Positions 50,902 through 58,617 of a stretch of DNA of 64,000 nucleotides are shown one piece after another. Made by a program: the position numbers and the translations under genes. Positions within the stretch are counted from its first letter, which is position 1. Every line of letters starts with the position of its first letter. Origin of the DNA: Streptomyces sp. NBC_01210 (GTDB lineage: Bacteria; Actinomycetota; Actinomycetes; Streptomycetales; Streptomycetaceae); assembly GCF_036010325.1 (NCBI RefSeq), contig NZ_CP108549.1, positions 8,928,001 to 8,992,000 on the forward strand, given 5' to 3'. The notes below the pieces were generated by a model. It had not been told where the DNA came from and did no database searches. It was given only the letters and a program-made list of their open reading frames with translations.

Positions 50902-52413
50902 ATGACCGTGACCGAAGGGCAAGCCACCACACAGGAGTTGATCGCCGGACGCTACTGGCCGCAGGAGGTCGTACACCGTGAGGAAGGCCGCACCGGCTGG
51001 CACGGTCAGGACGTCCGGTTCGGACGGCCGGTTTCCTTGATGGAGGCGCGGCCAGTTCAGGCCACCGGCGCACGCCGCACCGCCGCTCGGATTCTGCGCG
51101 AGTCCGAAGCCATGGAACTGACCTGCCCCGGCCGGGCGGCCACTGTCTTAGACGTCCTGGAGGAGAACGGCGCCGTGTGGACGGTCATGGATCGGATTGA
51201 GGGCGCTCCCCTCAGCGACCTCCTGTGGCGAGGCCCGGTCAACTACGTCCGCGCTGCCCGCATAGGCCTGGAGATCCTCGACGTTCTCGCGGCGGCCCAT
51301 CGTGAAGGCATCACGCACGGCGATCTCAGCCCCGGGCAAATATTTGTGCGCAAGGACGGCGGAACGCTGGTCGCCGGCTTCGGGCTGCTGGGTAACGCGT
51401 CGGCCCCACGCGTTACCGCGCCGTCGTACGCCTCTCCCGAGCAAGCCCGCGGCGAGGGCACGGAACCCGCGTCAGATCTGTGGGCACTTGGGGCAATCTT
51501 ATACATGATGGTAGAGGGGCGTCCGCCTGTCCGGGACCGTGGACCGGTCGAGGCGACGCTGCGAGCGGTTGACCTGCGGCCCATCTGGCCTCCGCGGAGC
51601 GCGGGGTTGCTCGGCCCTGCCATCCAGGGGCTGCTCCGCAGGGACCCGCAGGAGCGCCTGCCCGCGCCGGTGGTCCGCGCGGCGTTGACCCGCATCCTGC
51701 GCGAGGATCCCGAGGAACCAAAGCAGGCGGCGCCGCTCCCCTGCCTGCGCGACGCGTACGCTGCCGTCCGGCGGACCGGGCGGGTGTGGAGCAGGCGAAC
51801 CGTCGGTCGGCCCGCGCTCCTCGGGGTCCTGGCGCTGGCCGTGGTCGGGGCCTCGGTCACCGCCCTCGCCCTGACCGGAGGATCGGACGAGGGCCCCTCC
51901 GCGTCGGGCCCCACGCCGTCCCGCCCGGCCGCCAGCGGAACCGCCGACCCTAACTCTTTCTACGGCTACGAGGCTCCGGAGGGGTTCTCCATCGACCTGC
52001 CCACCGGGTGGAAGCCGCTCGACCGCAGCGGTTCAGCCGATGTGTCCTACCGCGTCACGTTCGGCGCGCCCGGCGACCCTCGCACGCTGGCGATCACCTA
52101 CAGCGAGCAGCTCGGACCGGACCCCGTCGCAGTCTGGCGGGCACTGGAGCCGTCCCTGAAGCGGGTGTTCGTCGACTACCGGCGGCTGGGCGACATCCGC
52201 ACCGCCGACTACCGTGGCCTCGACGCGGCGGACATGGAGTGGTACTCCGAGGACACCGGTGTCCGCGAGCGCACGCTCGGCCGCGGTTTCCTCATCGGCT
52301 CCGGCCGTGGCTTCTCCTTGCGCTGGACGACCCCGGCCGACAACTGGAACGACGCCGCTAACCGGCGCGCGCTGGGCGTCTTCCTGCGCTCCTTCCGGAG
52401 CTCCGCCGACTGA
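50902..52413 (+). CDS. Transmembrane pseudokinase (Ser/Thr-kinase fold) with extracellular domain
   Basis: A 503-residue protein. The N-terminal kinase fold lacks key catalytic residues: the VAIK lysine is replaced (VSLMEAR), the catalytic loop reads HGDLSPGQIFV (Asp141 kept, the following Lys and Asn lost) and the DFG triad is GFG (159-161). APE-type SYASPEQARGEGTEPASDLW ALG is conserved. A membrane helix lies at about 304-326 (LLGVLALAVVGASVTALALT), then a Ser/Pro linker and an exported domain (YEAPEGFSIDLPTGWKPLDR; GRGFLIGSGRGFSLRWTTPA). It probably senses an external signal and acts by binding rather than phosphorylation. Confidence 0.88.
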   Translation: MTVTEGQATTQELIAGRYWPQEVVHREEGRTGWHGQDVRFGRPVSLMEARPVQATGARRTAARILRESEAMELTCPGRAATVLDVLEENGAVWTVMDRIEGAPLSDLLWRGPVNYVRAARIGLEILDVLAAAHREGITHGDLSPGQIFVRKDGGTLVAGFGLLGNASAPRVTAPSYASPEQARGEGTEPASDLWALGAILYMMVEGRPPVRDRGPVEATLRAVDLRPIWPPRSAGLLGPAIQGLLRRDPQERLPAPVVRAALTRILREDPEEPKQAAPLPCLRDAYAAVRRTGRVWSRRTVGRPALLGVLALAVVGASVTALALTGGSDEGPSASGPTPSRPAASGTADPNSFYGYEAPEGFSIDLPTGWKPLDRSGSADVSYRVTFGAPGDPRTLAITYSEQLGPDPVAVWRALEPSLKRVFVDYRRLGDIRTADYRGLDAADMEWYSEDTGVRERTLGRGFLIGSGRGFSLRWTTPADNWNDAANRRALGVFLRSFRSSAD

Positions 52414-52599
52414 CCGTGCTCCGATGGCCCCGGAGCCGCAACTGCCGTCCCGTCGCATGAGCCCTCCCGCCCGCAGCCAGTTGTCCCGCTCGAGCGCGGG
52501 CTGCTCCGTTCGCTTCGGACGTGGCTACCAGTTCCTCGGTCGTGTACGGGGCTCCGCTCCTGAGAACGGACTTCGTCCGTACGAGCCCGTCCAGGAGTC

Positions 52600-52950
52600 G
52601 AGGCAGAAGCCGGCCCGCGATATCTGCCACGGCAGGCGCGGACAGATCATGCAGGCGTACCGCGAGGGCCAGGAGGACCAGCTCGGACGCTCGGCCTGGT
52701 GCTGAACGCCGCCGTGCTGCGGACGACCCGCCACCTGGACGCCGCAGTCACCGCGCTGCGGGGCCTACCCGCCCATCAGCGCGAGCACGACATCCTGGAC
52801 GAGGATGTGGCCCGGCTCTCCCCGCTCCGCCACGCGAACCTGAACTGCCTGGTCCGCTACAGCTTCCGCGCCACCACCCCCGCGGGCGTGAGCCTGCGGC
52901 CCCTTCGCGACCCGGCCCCCGACGACGTCGATGAGGGCAAGGAGGGGTAG
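52600..52950 (+). pseudogene. Tn3-family transposase C-terminal remnant
   Basis: ICHGRRGQIMQAYREGQEDQ LG is followed, after a shift, by LGLVLNAAVLRTTRHLDAAV, DEDVARLSPLRHANLNCLVR YSFRATTP and LRPLRDP. This is the DDE C-terminus of Tn3-family transposases (EGQExQLGALGLVLNxxVLWNTxYxDAA...LSPLxxxHINxLGRYxF). No other Tn3 part was recognised nearby. Confidence 0.85.
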
Positions 52951-53083
52951 GTCGCGCAGGGGCCGCGTCAGGAGCAGTGGATCGACCCTGGAACCGGGTC
53001 AGCGGTAGAACATTTCAGGGGCCGCGCCGTGGCGTAACAGTGGCTCATCACCCACTGCTACCTGTGCCTGTTACGTCTGTTGC

Positions 53084-53569
53084 TTACGCCTGCTGCTCAA
53101 GTCTGTGCCTCACGCCTGTGACTTGCGCCGACGCCTTGGACGTCTTGGGGTCACCCGCTCCGCTGTCGGCGGTGGCCGATGAGGAGGCGGGCCCCGGGTC
53201 CAGGGCCTTGCGGACGGCGGTGAGGATGTCCTCGGTGTCGGCGCCGAGTGCTCGGGCGGCGGAGGTGAAGTCCCGGGTCAGAGTGGTGAGTTGGTCGGCA
53301 TCGTGCGCGTGCGGCTCGGACGGGAGCGCCGCGACCCGGGTGCCCGCGCCACGGCGGGTGCGGATCAGCTCGGCGGCTTCCAGCTCGCGGTAGGCGCGGG
53401 CCACGGTGCCCGGCGCCAGACCGAGGTCGGCGGCGAGCTGGCGCACGGTCGGCAGGCGCTCGCCCTCGGCCAGCCGGCCGGTGCGGATCAGCGCGGCCAG
53501 CTGGGCGCGGATCTGCTCGTACGGCGGTACCTGGCTGGTGGTGTCGACGCGGACGGCGGGGTCACTCAT
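53084..53569 (-). CDS. GntR-family regulator (YtrA-like)
   Basis: A 161-residue short GntR protein: VPPYEQIRAQLAALIRTGRL AEGERLPTVRQLAADLGLAP GTVARAYRELEAAELIRTRR G is the full HTH; the remaining 80 residues are a short helical/linker tail instead of a FadR or HutC domain, as in the YtrA subgroup. Its ATG lies 8 bases inside the end of the upstream membrane-protein gene (ATGAGTGA), so the two are translationally coupled. It probably represses its own operon via the sites at 54375-54441. Confidence 0.92.
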   Translation of the reverse strand: MSDPAVRVDTTSQVPPYEQIRAQLAALIRTGRLAEGERLPTVRQLAADLGLAPGTVARAYRELEAAELIRTRRGAGTRVAALPSEPHAHDADQLTTLTRDFTSAARALGADTEDILTAVRKALDPGPASSSATADSGAGDPKTSKASAQVTGVRHRLEQQA

Positions 53570-54356
53570 CGTCGAAGGTCCCATCGTCGGCTGCCTCGTC
53601 GTCGACCGCCCGGGGTGCCACCACGGTGAGCAGGGACCATCCGAAGGTGAACAGGCTCAGCAGGCCCAGGGGGCAGATCACCACGATGGTGGCGGCGCCC
53701 AGCGGGCCGGCGCAGGCCTTCTCCGTGAGCGCGACGAAGATCATCAGAACGACGAGCAGCACCTGGCTCGACACCATCAGCCCCCAGGCTCCGGTAATCG
53801 CCCACGCGCGGTCGCGGCGCTGCTGGTCGTCGCCCGGGCTATGGGCGATACGGCGCAGGGCCCAGACGCAGGCGGGGGTTCCGACCGCGAGGGCGGCGAA
53901 CATCGGGCCGCTGTAGTACAGGCCCGGCCAGGGACCGAGGGAAGCGCGCATCCCTTCGCAGGTGACGGTCATGACACGCCCCGCTCTGCCTATCCGGTCG
54001 GGGTCGGAGGACGCCGTGACCGCACCGATCACCAGCAGGGTGACGAGGGACGCCGCCTGCAGAAGAAGCAGGGGCGCCATACGGGGCGGCACGTGAGCTC
54101 GGACCAGGCGCGGGGCGAGACTCGCGGTGCGTACCGTTTCCTGGGGACGCAGCGTCAGGGCGTCGCCGAGCAGGACACCGCCCACCGCGCACAGGCCGAA
54201 AGCGGTGATGGCGAACACGAGGGGCATCGTGATGTCGCCGCTCTCCATCGTGACCAACTGCTGTGCGGCCACGATGCCAATGGCCAGACCGGACCAGCGG
54301 GCGTAGTGGTCGGCGTGGTTGAGGAACCGGGACTGGAGCGGGACGGTGTCGAGCAT
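53562..54356 (-). CDS. Multi-pass membrane protein co-transcribed with GntR regulator
   Basis: A 264-residue protein with about six hydrophobic segments, e.g. WSGLAIGIVAAQQLV, PLVFAITAFGLCAVGGVLLG, PLLLLQAASLVTLLVIGAV, GLYYSGPMFAALAVG and VVICPLGLLSLFTFGW. It ends in an acidic tail (DDEAADDGTFDDE). No transporter or enzyme signature is recognised. In Streptomyces, small YtrA-type GntR regulators commonly follow such membrane proteins in an operon responding to envelope or antibiotic stress. GGGGGGATCTCC lies directly before the ATG at 54356. Confidence 0.8.
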   Translation of the reverse strand: MLDTVPLQSRFLNHADHYARWSGLAIGIVAAQQLVTMESGDITMPLVFAITAFGLCAVGGVLLGDALTLRPQETVRTASLAPRLVRAHVPPRMAPLLLLQAASLVTLLVIGAVTASSDPDRIGRAGRVMTVTCEGMRASLGPWPGLYYSGPMFAALAVGTPACVWALRRIAHSPGDDQQRRDRAWAITGAWGLMVSSQVLLVVLMIFVALTEKACAGPLGAATIVVICPLGLLSLFTFGWSLLTVVAPRAVDDEAADDGTFDDE

Positions 54357-54374
54357 ATGGAGATCCCCCCAGAT

Positions 54375-54441
54375 CATCTTGTATCAAGCGGTGAGTACAA
54401 GATGCCCTGCTCGGGATCTTGTGTCAAACACTCAATACAAG
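54375..54441. promoter_or_regulatory. Two GntR/YtrA-type operators
   Basis: CATCTTGTA (54375-54383) and TACAAGATG (54396-54404) are a perfect 9-bp inverted repeat with a 12-bp spacer. A weaker second site, CTTGT-N14-ACAAG, lies at 54418-54441. Both precede the membrane protein/GntR operon. Confidence 0.8.
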
Positions 54442-54715
54442 GCGACACATCGGGAGACGGCTTCTGGCGCAAGGGAGTTCCCTCCGGCGCAAGGAGGACA
54501 CGCCCTCCCGCCCAGGGGTGCCCCCTGAGCGGACTCAGCCCACGGTGACGACGCGGGATTCCGCATCGTGCGTTCCCTCGTGCGCTGATCCACGTAATCC
54601 CGAACTGGGTGGTGGGTTCGTCCCACAGAGAACGGAGCCTGAACGGTGGACCCCGGTTTCACAGATAGGGGCTTCGGCTCGCAGTCGGCATCTCGCGGCG
54701 CAGGTACCGTGCGCG

Positions 54716-55003
54716 CTACCTGGTGCCGTTCGGGCTGATCCGAGGCATCTGGCCGTCTTCGGTCTCGTGCTCGGGGGTGGGAGCCGTCACCGTATGCAGG
54801 CGAGCGGCGAGTTCGGGGCGCCCGTAGCGGTAGACCAACGTGGCAAGGCTGTCGATCAGATGCTGGCGTGATCCAGTGGGCAGGGGACTGACGAAGTCCG
54901 TCAGGATGTGGGCGACCCCACGCACTTGCTCTGCCACCCGCACACCTTCGCGGAAGGGGGAGCGTCCGGAGCCGGACCGGGTGGTCTTCTGAGGCGGCAT
55001 CAT
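54716..55003 (-). CDS. Hypothetical protein coupled to PadR regulator
   Basis: A 95-residue protein whose ATG overlaps the PadR stop codon (ATGA, 55000-55003). The sequence (VRVAEQVRGVAHILTDFVSP and RQHLIDSLATLVYRYGRPEL AARLHTVTAP) is predicted to be helical, with no recognised family. Tight coupling suggests a co-regulated accessory factor. Confidence 0.65.
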   Translation of the reverse strand: MMPPQKTTRSGSGRSPFREGVRVAEQVRGVAHILTDFVSPLPTGSRQHLIDSLATLVYRYGRPELAARLHTVTAPTPEHETEDGQMPRISPNGTR

Positions 55004-55512
55004 GCCAGCGTCGCCCGTAGCCAGGACCGTTCCGCGCGGCTGGTGGCGCGGGCGATGACGAGCATGCCCCGGCGGTACGGGTCGTCGGTGTCATCAGCGC
55101 CCAGTGGGCGGTCGCCATCGTGGAAGAAGCTCGCAGGCTGTTCCAGGAATTCCAGCCGTCGGCGCAGCACCGCGTGCTGGTCGGCGGTGTCGGGAAGCTG
55201 GGAGAGGAAGGCCAGGATCGTGAAGTACCGGGTGCTGTCGCTGATGTCCAGTGTGTCGGGCTCTCGAAGCCGGCGCAGCAGCTCGGTGCGGCCGATGGCG
55301 GTCAGGCTCAGGGTGTGCCGCTGAGCGGCCGAGACGCCTGGCTCGGTCCGCCGGTCCAGCAGCCCGGCGTTGACCAGGCGGTTGATCGCCGGATAGAGGC
55401 TGCCGTCGCTGACCGGTCGGGAGTGGCCGGACAAGTGCGCTATCCGGCGGCGCAGTTGGTATCCGTGCAGTGGCCCGTCGGCCAGGAATCCCAGGATCGC
55501 GAGTTCGAGCAT
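55000..55512 (-). CDS. PadR-family transcriptional regulator
   Basis: A 170-residue PadR: MLELAILGFLADGPLHGYQL RRRIAHLSGH is the winged-helix start, RPVSDGSLYPAINRLVNAGL L the recognition helix, and LPDTADQHAVLRRRLEFLEQ the C-terminal dimerisation helix. I place the start at the ATG at 55512, because the additional upstream residues are not conserved in the family. It is divergent from the isochorismatase gene, its likely target, with an ACATCGA-type palindrome between them. Confidence 0.93.
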   Translation of the reverse strand: MLELAILGFLADGPLHGYQLRRRIAHLSGHSRPVSDGSLYPAINRLVNAGLLDRRTEPGVSAAQRHTLSLTAIGRTELLRRLREPDTLDISDSTRYFTILAFLSQLPDTADQHAVLRRRLEFLEQPASFFHDGDRPLGADDTDDPYRRGMLVIARATSRAERSWLRATLA

Positions 55513-55541
55513 GCTGCTAGTCTCGCACATCGAAACGAGGT

Positions 55542-55556
55542 ACATCGAATCGATGT
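55542..55556. promoter_or_regulatory. PadR operator-like palindrome
   Basis: ACATCGA-A-TCGATGT is a perfect 7-bp inverted repeat at 55542-55556. A direct repeat of its left half (ACATCGAA) lies at 55527-55534. ATGT/ACAT half-sites are the usual PadR recognition core. Confidence 0.7.
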
Positions 55557-55567
55557 AAGGGGTGGGA

Positions 55568-56233
55568 ATGACGTATACCGAGGAATGGGTGACCGCGCGG
55601 GCGCGTGATGCCTACGAGCACGGCCGGGCATCGTTCAAGGTGCGGCCCGAGTGCTCGGCGCTGCTGGTCATCGACATGCAGGACGAATTCATCCGGCCCG
55701 GTTGGAGCCCCTACTGGGTGCCGGCGGCCACCCGGATGGCGCCAAGGCTGCGCCGGCTGGTCGAGGCATGCAGGGCCGTCTCGGTCCCGGTGATCTGGAC
55801 CATCTTCGACGACACTCATCTCGGACTGGACCGGCCGCACGCCCTGCGATACCTCCCGCACGCCGACACCGTCTGGCACAGGCCGGGCCCCGCCGAGGTG
55901 TGGGAGGAAATGGACCTCCGCGCCGACGAGGTCCTGATCCGAAAACCCTCCTACGGCGCGTTCTACGACACCCCGCTCGACACAACGCTGCGAAACCTCG
56001 GCCGCGACACAGTGATCGTCACGGGAACGCTCACCAACTACTGCTGCGGCACCACAGCCCGACAGGCATACGAACGCGGATACAAAGTCGTATTCGGATC
56101 CGACGTCACAGCCACCGACGACGAGTCCCGGCAGGAACCGGAACTCGCCGTCCTGCGCAAAGGCTTCGCACTGGTACTCACCGCCGATGTGATCACGAAC
56201 CAGCTGGCCGCCGGAAGTTCCTCCAGCGCCTAG
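55568..56233 (+). CDS. Isochorismatase-family cysteine hydrolase
   Basis: A 221-residue cysteine hydrolase. SALLVIDMQDEFIRPGWSPY W contains the catalytic Asp, VLIRKPSYGAFYDTPLDTTL the catalytic Lys, and VIVTGTLTNYCCGTTARQAY ERGYKV the nucleophilic Cys; downstream VVFGSDVTATDDE is typical. The family includes isochorismatase, nicotinamidase and N-carbamoyl amidases. The TNYCCxxT variant matches the general isochorismatase-like group. It starts at ATG 55568 after AAGGGG. Divergent PadR control points to phenolic or amide compounds. Confidence 0.94.
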   Translation: MTYTEEWVTARARDAYEHGRASFKVRPECSALLVIDMQDEFIRPGWSPYWVPAATRMAPRLRRLVEACRAVSVPVIWTIFDDTHLGLDRPHALRYLPHADTVWHRPGPAEVWEEMDLRADEVLIRKPSYGAFYDTPLDTTLRNLGRDTVIVTGTLTNYCCGTTARQAYERGYKVVFGSDVTATDDESRQEPELAVLRKGFALVLTADVITNQLAAGSSSSA

Positions 56234-56337
56234 ACGATTGATTCCAAGGGGTCAGTCGGGTGTCGCTGATGCTCGCGATGGCGGTGTGCCTCGCAGCCCG
56301 TTCGGCAACTTCCGTGGGAGGTTTGTGCGCCTTCGGT

Positions 56338-56910
56338 TCAGCGTGGCCGCAGCCCGTCGAAGATGACCTCGAAGATCCGCTCCCGGGGCACCGGATCCGC
56401 TCCGAGCTGTTCCATCGCCCTGCCGGTACCGGCCAGGAGGGCGATGAACTCCGGCAGGCCCAGCTCTGGGCGGACCGCCCCCGCCTGTTGCGCCCCGGCC
56501 AGCAGATCGGCCAGCCGAGCCTGGATCTCCTTGGTCGGCTCCTGCAGGGACGCATGCACGTCCACCCCGGCCGCAGCGAGAGCCTGGGTGAACTCGTTCT
56601 TGCCCGCGGACTGTTCCACCACCAGCCGGAAGCAGGCGAAGAAGGCCTCGGCGGGCTCGGCCTCGGCAGCCAGCTGCGCGGTCTGGGCTGTCATTGTCTC
56701 CAGTCTGCGCACCATCACTGCCTCCAGCAGTGCCTCCTTGGTCGGGAAGTGCCTAAAGAGCGTTCCGACTCCGACCCCGGCGGTTCGTGCGATCTCCTCG
56801 GTCGGCACGCTGACGCCGCGGGTGGTGAATACCTCCGTGGCGGTGTCCAGCAGCCTGGCCCGGTTGCGGGCCGCGTCCGCCCGCAGCGGGCGCTCCTGAG
56901 CGCCACTCAT
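56338..56910 (-). CDS. TetR/AcrR-family regulator of the adjacent SnoaL gene
   Basis: A 190-residue TetR protein: RNRARLLDTATEVFTTRGVS VPTEEIARTAGVGVGTLFRH FPTKEALLEAV is the full HTH; the C-terminal half (LADLLAGAQQAGAVRPELGL PEFIALLAGTGRAMEQLG) is a TetR_C_33-like ligand domain. The ATG at 56910 follows GGGAGA. It is divergent from the SnoaL-like gene at 57031, with two identical-type operator repeats between. Confidence 0.93.
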   Translation of the reverse strand: MSGAQERPLRADAARNRARLLDTATEVFTTRGVSVPTEEIARTAGVGVGTLFRHFPTKEALLEAVMVRRLETMTAQTAQLAAEAEPAEAFFACFRLVVEQSAGKNEFTQALAAAGVDVHASLQEPTKEIQARLADLLAGAQQAGAVRPELGLPEFIALLAGTGRAMEQLGADPVPRERIFEVIFDGLRPR

Positions 56911-56956
56911 CCGTCTCCCACCTTTCGCCGTCGACGGCAGAACCACCCTGGACAAC

Positions 56957-56999
56957 CGGAGTCGCCAGTCCGTATTGTGAAAACGGAGTCGCTAGTCCG
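56957..56999. promoter_or_regulatory. Direct repeat of a TetR operator
   Basis: CGGAGTCGCCAGTCCG (56957-56972) and CGGAGTCGCTAGTCCG (56984-56999) are 16-bp near-identical repeats, 27 bp start to start. Each has imperfect dyad symmetry (CGGA...TCCG). They lie between the divergent TetR and SnoaL genes. Confidence 0.75.
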
Positions 57000-57030
57000 A
57001 TTCTATCCACGGATCCCACTGGAGGTTGTC

Positions 57031-57471
57031 ATGCCTGAAACGCTGTCACCGCGCGAGGTCTTCCAGAAGCTGATCGAGGGCATCAGCGCGGGACGGTTCA
57101 CGGAGCTGGCCGAGCTCTATGCCGAGGACGCCGTAGTGGAGACCGTCTTCGAACCGGTCGGTCCGCGCCGGCTCGAGGGGCGGGCCGCACTCAAAGAGCG
57201 GTTCGCGCAAGTCTCCGCAAGTTCGCCCGTGGAGCTGACCCCGGGGAACGTCGTCGTCCGGGAAACCGACGACGCGGAGGTGGTCGTCGCCGAGTTCGAC
57301 TACCACGTGCACCACCGGGTGACCGGGCGGACCTTCGAGGCCGCCAACATCCAGGTGCTGCGGGTCCGCGACGGCGTGATCGTCAGCAGCCGGGACTACC
57401 ACGACCACCTTGCCCTCATTGTGGCCGGCGGCAACCTGCCTCAGCTGGTGGCGGCACTGGAAGGCAAGTAG
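57031..57471 (+). CDS. SnoaL/NTF2-like protein, TetR-controlled
   Basis: A 146-residue NTF2-fold protein: LSPREVFQKLIEGISAGRFT ELAELYAEDAVVETVFEPVG P, then ALKERFAQVSA, and the strands VVAEFDYHVHHRVTGRTFEA ANIQVLRVRDGVIVSSRDYH DH. The final DYHDH strand resembles the active face of SnoaL-like hydrolases/isomerases. GGAGG lies before the ATG at 57031 and a terminator follows at 57488. It is the sole apparent target of the divergent TetR. Confidence 0.92.
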   Translation: MPETLSPREVFQKLIEGISAGRFTELAELYAEDAVVETVFEPVGPRRLEGRAALKERFAQVSASSPVELTPGNVVVRETDDAEVVVAEFDYHVHHRVTGRTFEAANIQVLRVRDGVIVSSRDYHDHLALIVAGGNLPQLVAALEGK

Positions 57472-57487
57472 AACCAGTGCGGTGCTC

Positions 57488-57516
57488 CGGGCCGGGCCCC
57501 TGAGGTCCCCGGCCCG
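57488..57516 (+). terminator. Hairpin terminator after the SnoaL gene
   Basis: CGGGCCGGG (57488-57496) pairs with CCCGGCCCG (57508-57516) across an 11-base loop, 16 bases beyond the stop. Confidence 0.7.
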
Positions 57517-57651
57517 CATTGAGTTCCGGCGGCGGCTCAGTGCTTGGCGAGCATGCGGTCATGCCCTCGGCGGTCCGTCACGTCCTGCGGCCGACTCGCG
57601 CTGCAGTGAGGCCGGCCAGACCGTCGTCGAGCCGGGGCTGCCGCTCCGCTG

Positions 57652-58174
57652 TCAGTGGTCGTACGCGGTCAGTGAGCGCAAGGACCGGTGCACCGGCCTC
57701 GGCGTTGTGCCAGATCGCGGCGGTGAGTGCCAGGAGACGCTGAAGGACGCTCACCGACACCCCGATGACGGTGCGACCGCCATGCCGTTTCAGATCGAGC
57801 TGTCCCTCAAGGGTCTGGTTGACCGGTTCGACGACCTGGCGAAGGGGCTTGAACAACTCCGCGCCCGGCCGCTCCGCCTCGCCCCTGCGGGCGGGCCTCA
57901 GGTGACGTACGCCGAGGTCCGCCAACTGCGCCTCGAACTGGGCGCCGAAGTAGTTCTTGTCTCCGATCAGCGTCTGACCGGGACGTTGCGCCGGCAACCC
58001 GGTATCCACCGCGAAGATCTCCGGCAGAGTCTGCTGCTCGCTGGCCTCCGCCCCGACCAGGGCGAAGGCAATCGGCAGGCCAGAGAATGTGCACACGAGA
58101 TGCAGGCGCAGACCCCAGAAGAAGCGCGAGTGGCTGGCGCAGTAACCGTGTTGAGCGACGCTGAAGATGTGCAT
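57652..58174 (-). pseudogene. IS982-family transposase, 5'-truncated
   Basis: The minus strand gives GYCASHSRFFWGLRLHLVCT FSGLPIAFALVG, LPAQRPGQTLIGDKNYFGAQ F, RPARRGEAERPGAELFKPLR, NQTLEGQLDLKRHGGRTVIG and LLALTAAIWHNAEAGAPVL. A one-base shift near 57685 precedes the normal RSLTAYDH end (stop at 57652). The N-terminal third is missing. It is a fourth IS982 fragment in the window. Confidence 0.88.
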
Positions 58175-58617
58175 GAAGGCGACGTGTTAGTTATTGTGCG
58201 CCGCGCATCGCGGAGGTGTCGGGCTTCCTTCGACTGCGGCATGCGGAGTCGTGAGCTCCGTATGTCTACACCGCCTCGCGGGACGCAACCAGGGTGGTCC
58301 CAGTTGGCGAGGGCAGCGCCCGGGCTGCACTGTCTGGTCCTATGTCGCATTCTGGAGGTACGGGTGCGCCGATCGTCGTGCATCCGCCCTCCCGTAGGGG
58401 CGGGCTCCGGCGCACTCGTACGGCAACATCACGGTCTTGGCCCCCGGGGGGCGTGCTGGCGGGTCGGAGTCTGCGACACGTGCGACTCGACTCGCGTAAC
58501 GAAGGCGTTCGACGAAGGACCGTTTTCGGTATCGGGAACCTGACTACGCGATAGCCGATGGCGGCCGGAAGCGAGCATTGGTCCAGAAGGTGGTCGGGTG
58601 AGCGGGGAGGTGTGGGC
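58175..58617. other. Gap upstream of the phospholipase-D-like gene
   Basis: No supported coding sequence. It probably contains the promoter of the following gene near its right end. Confidence 0.4.
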
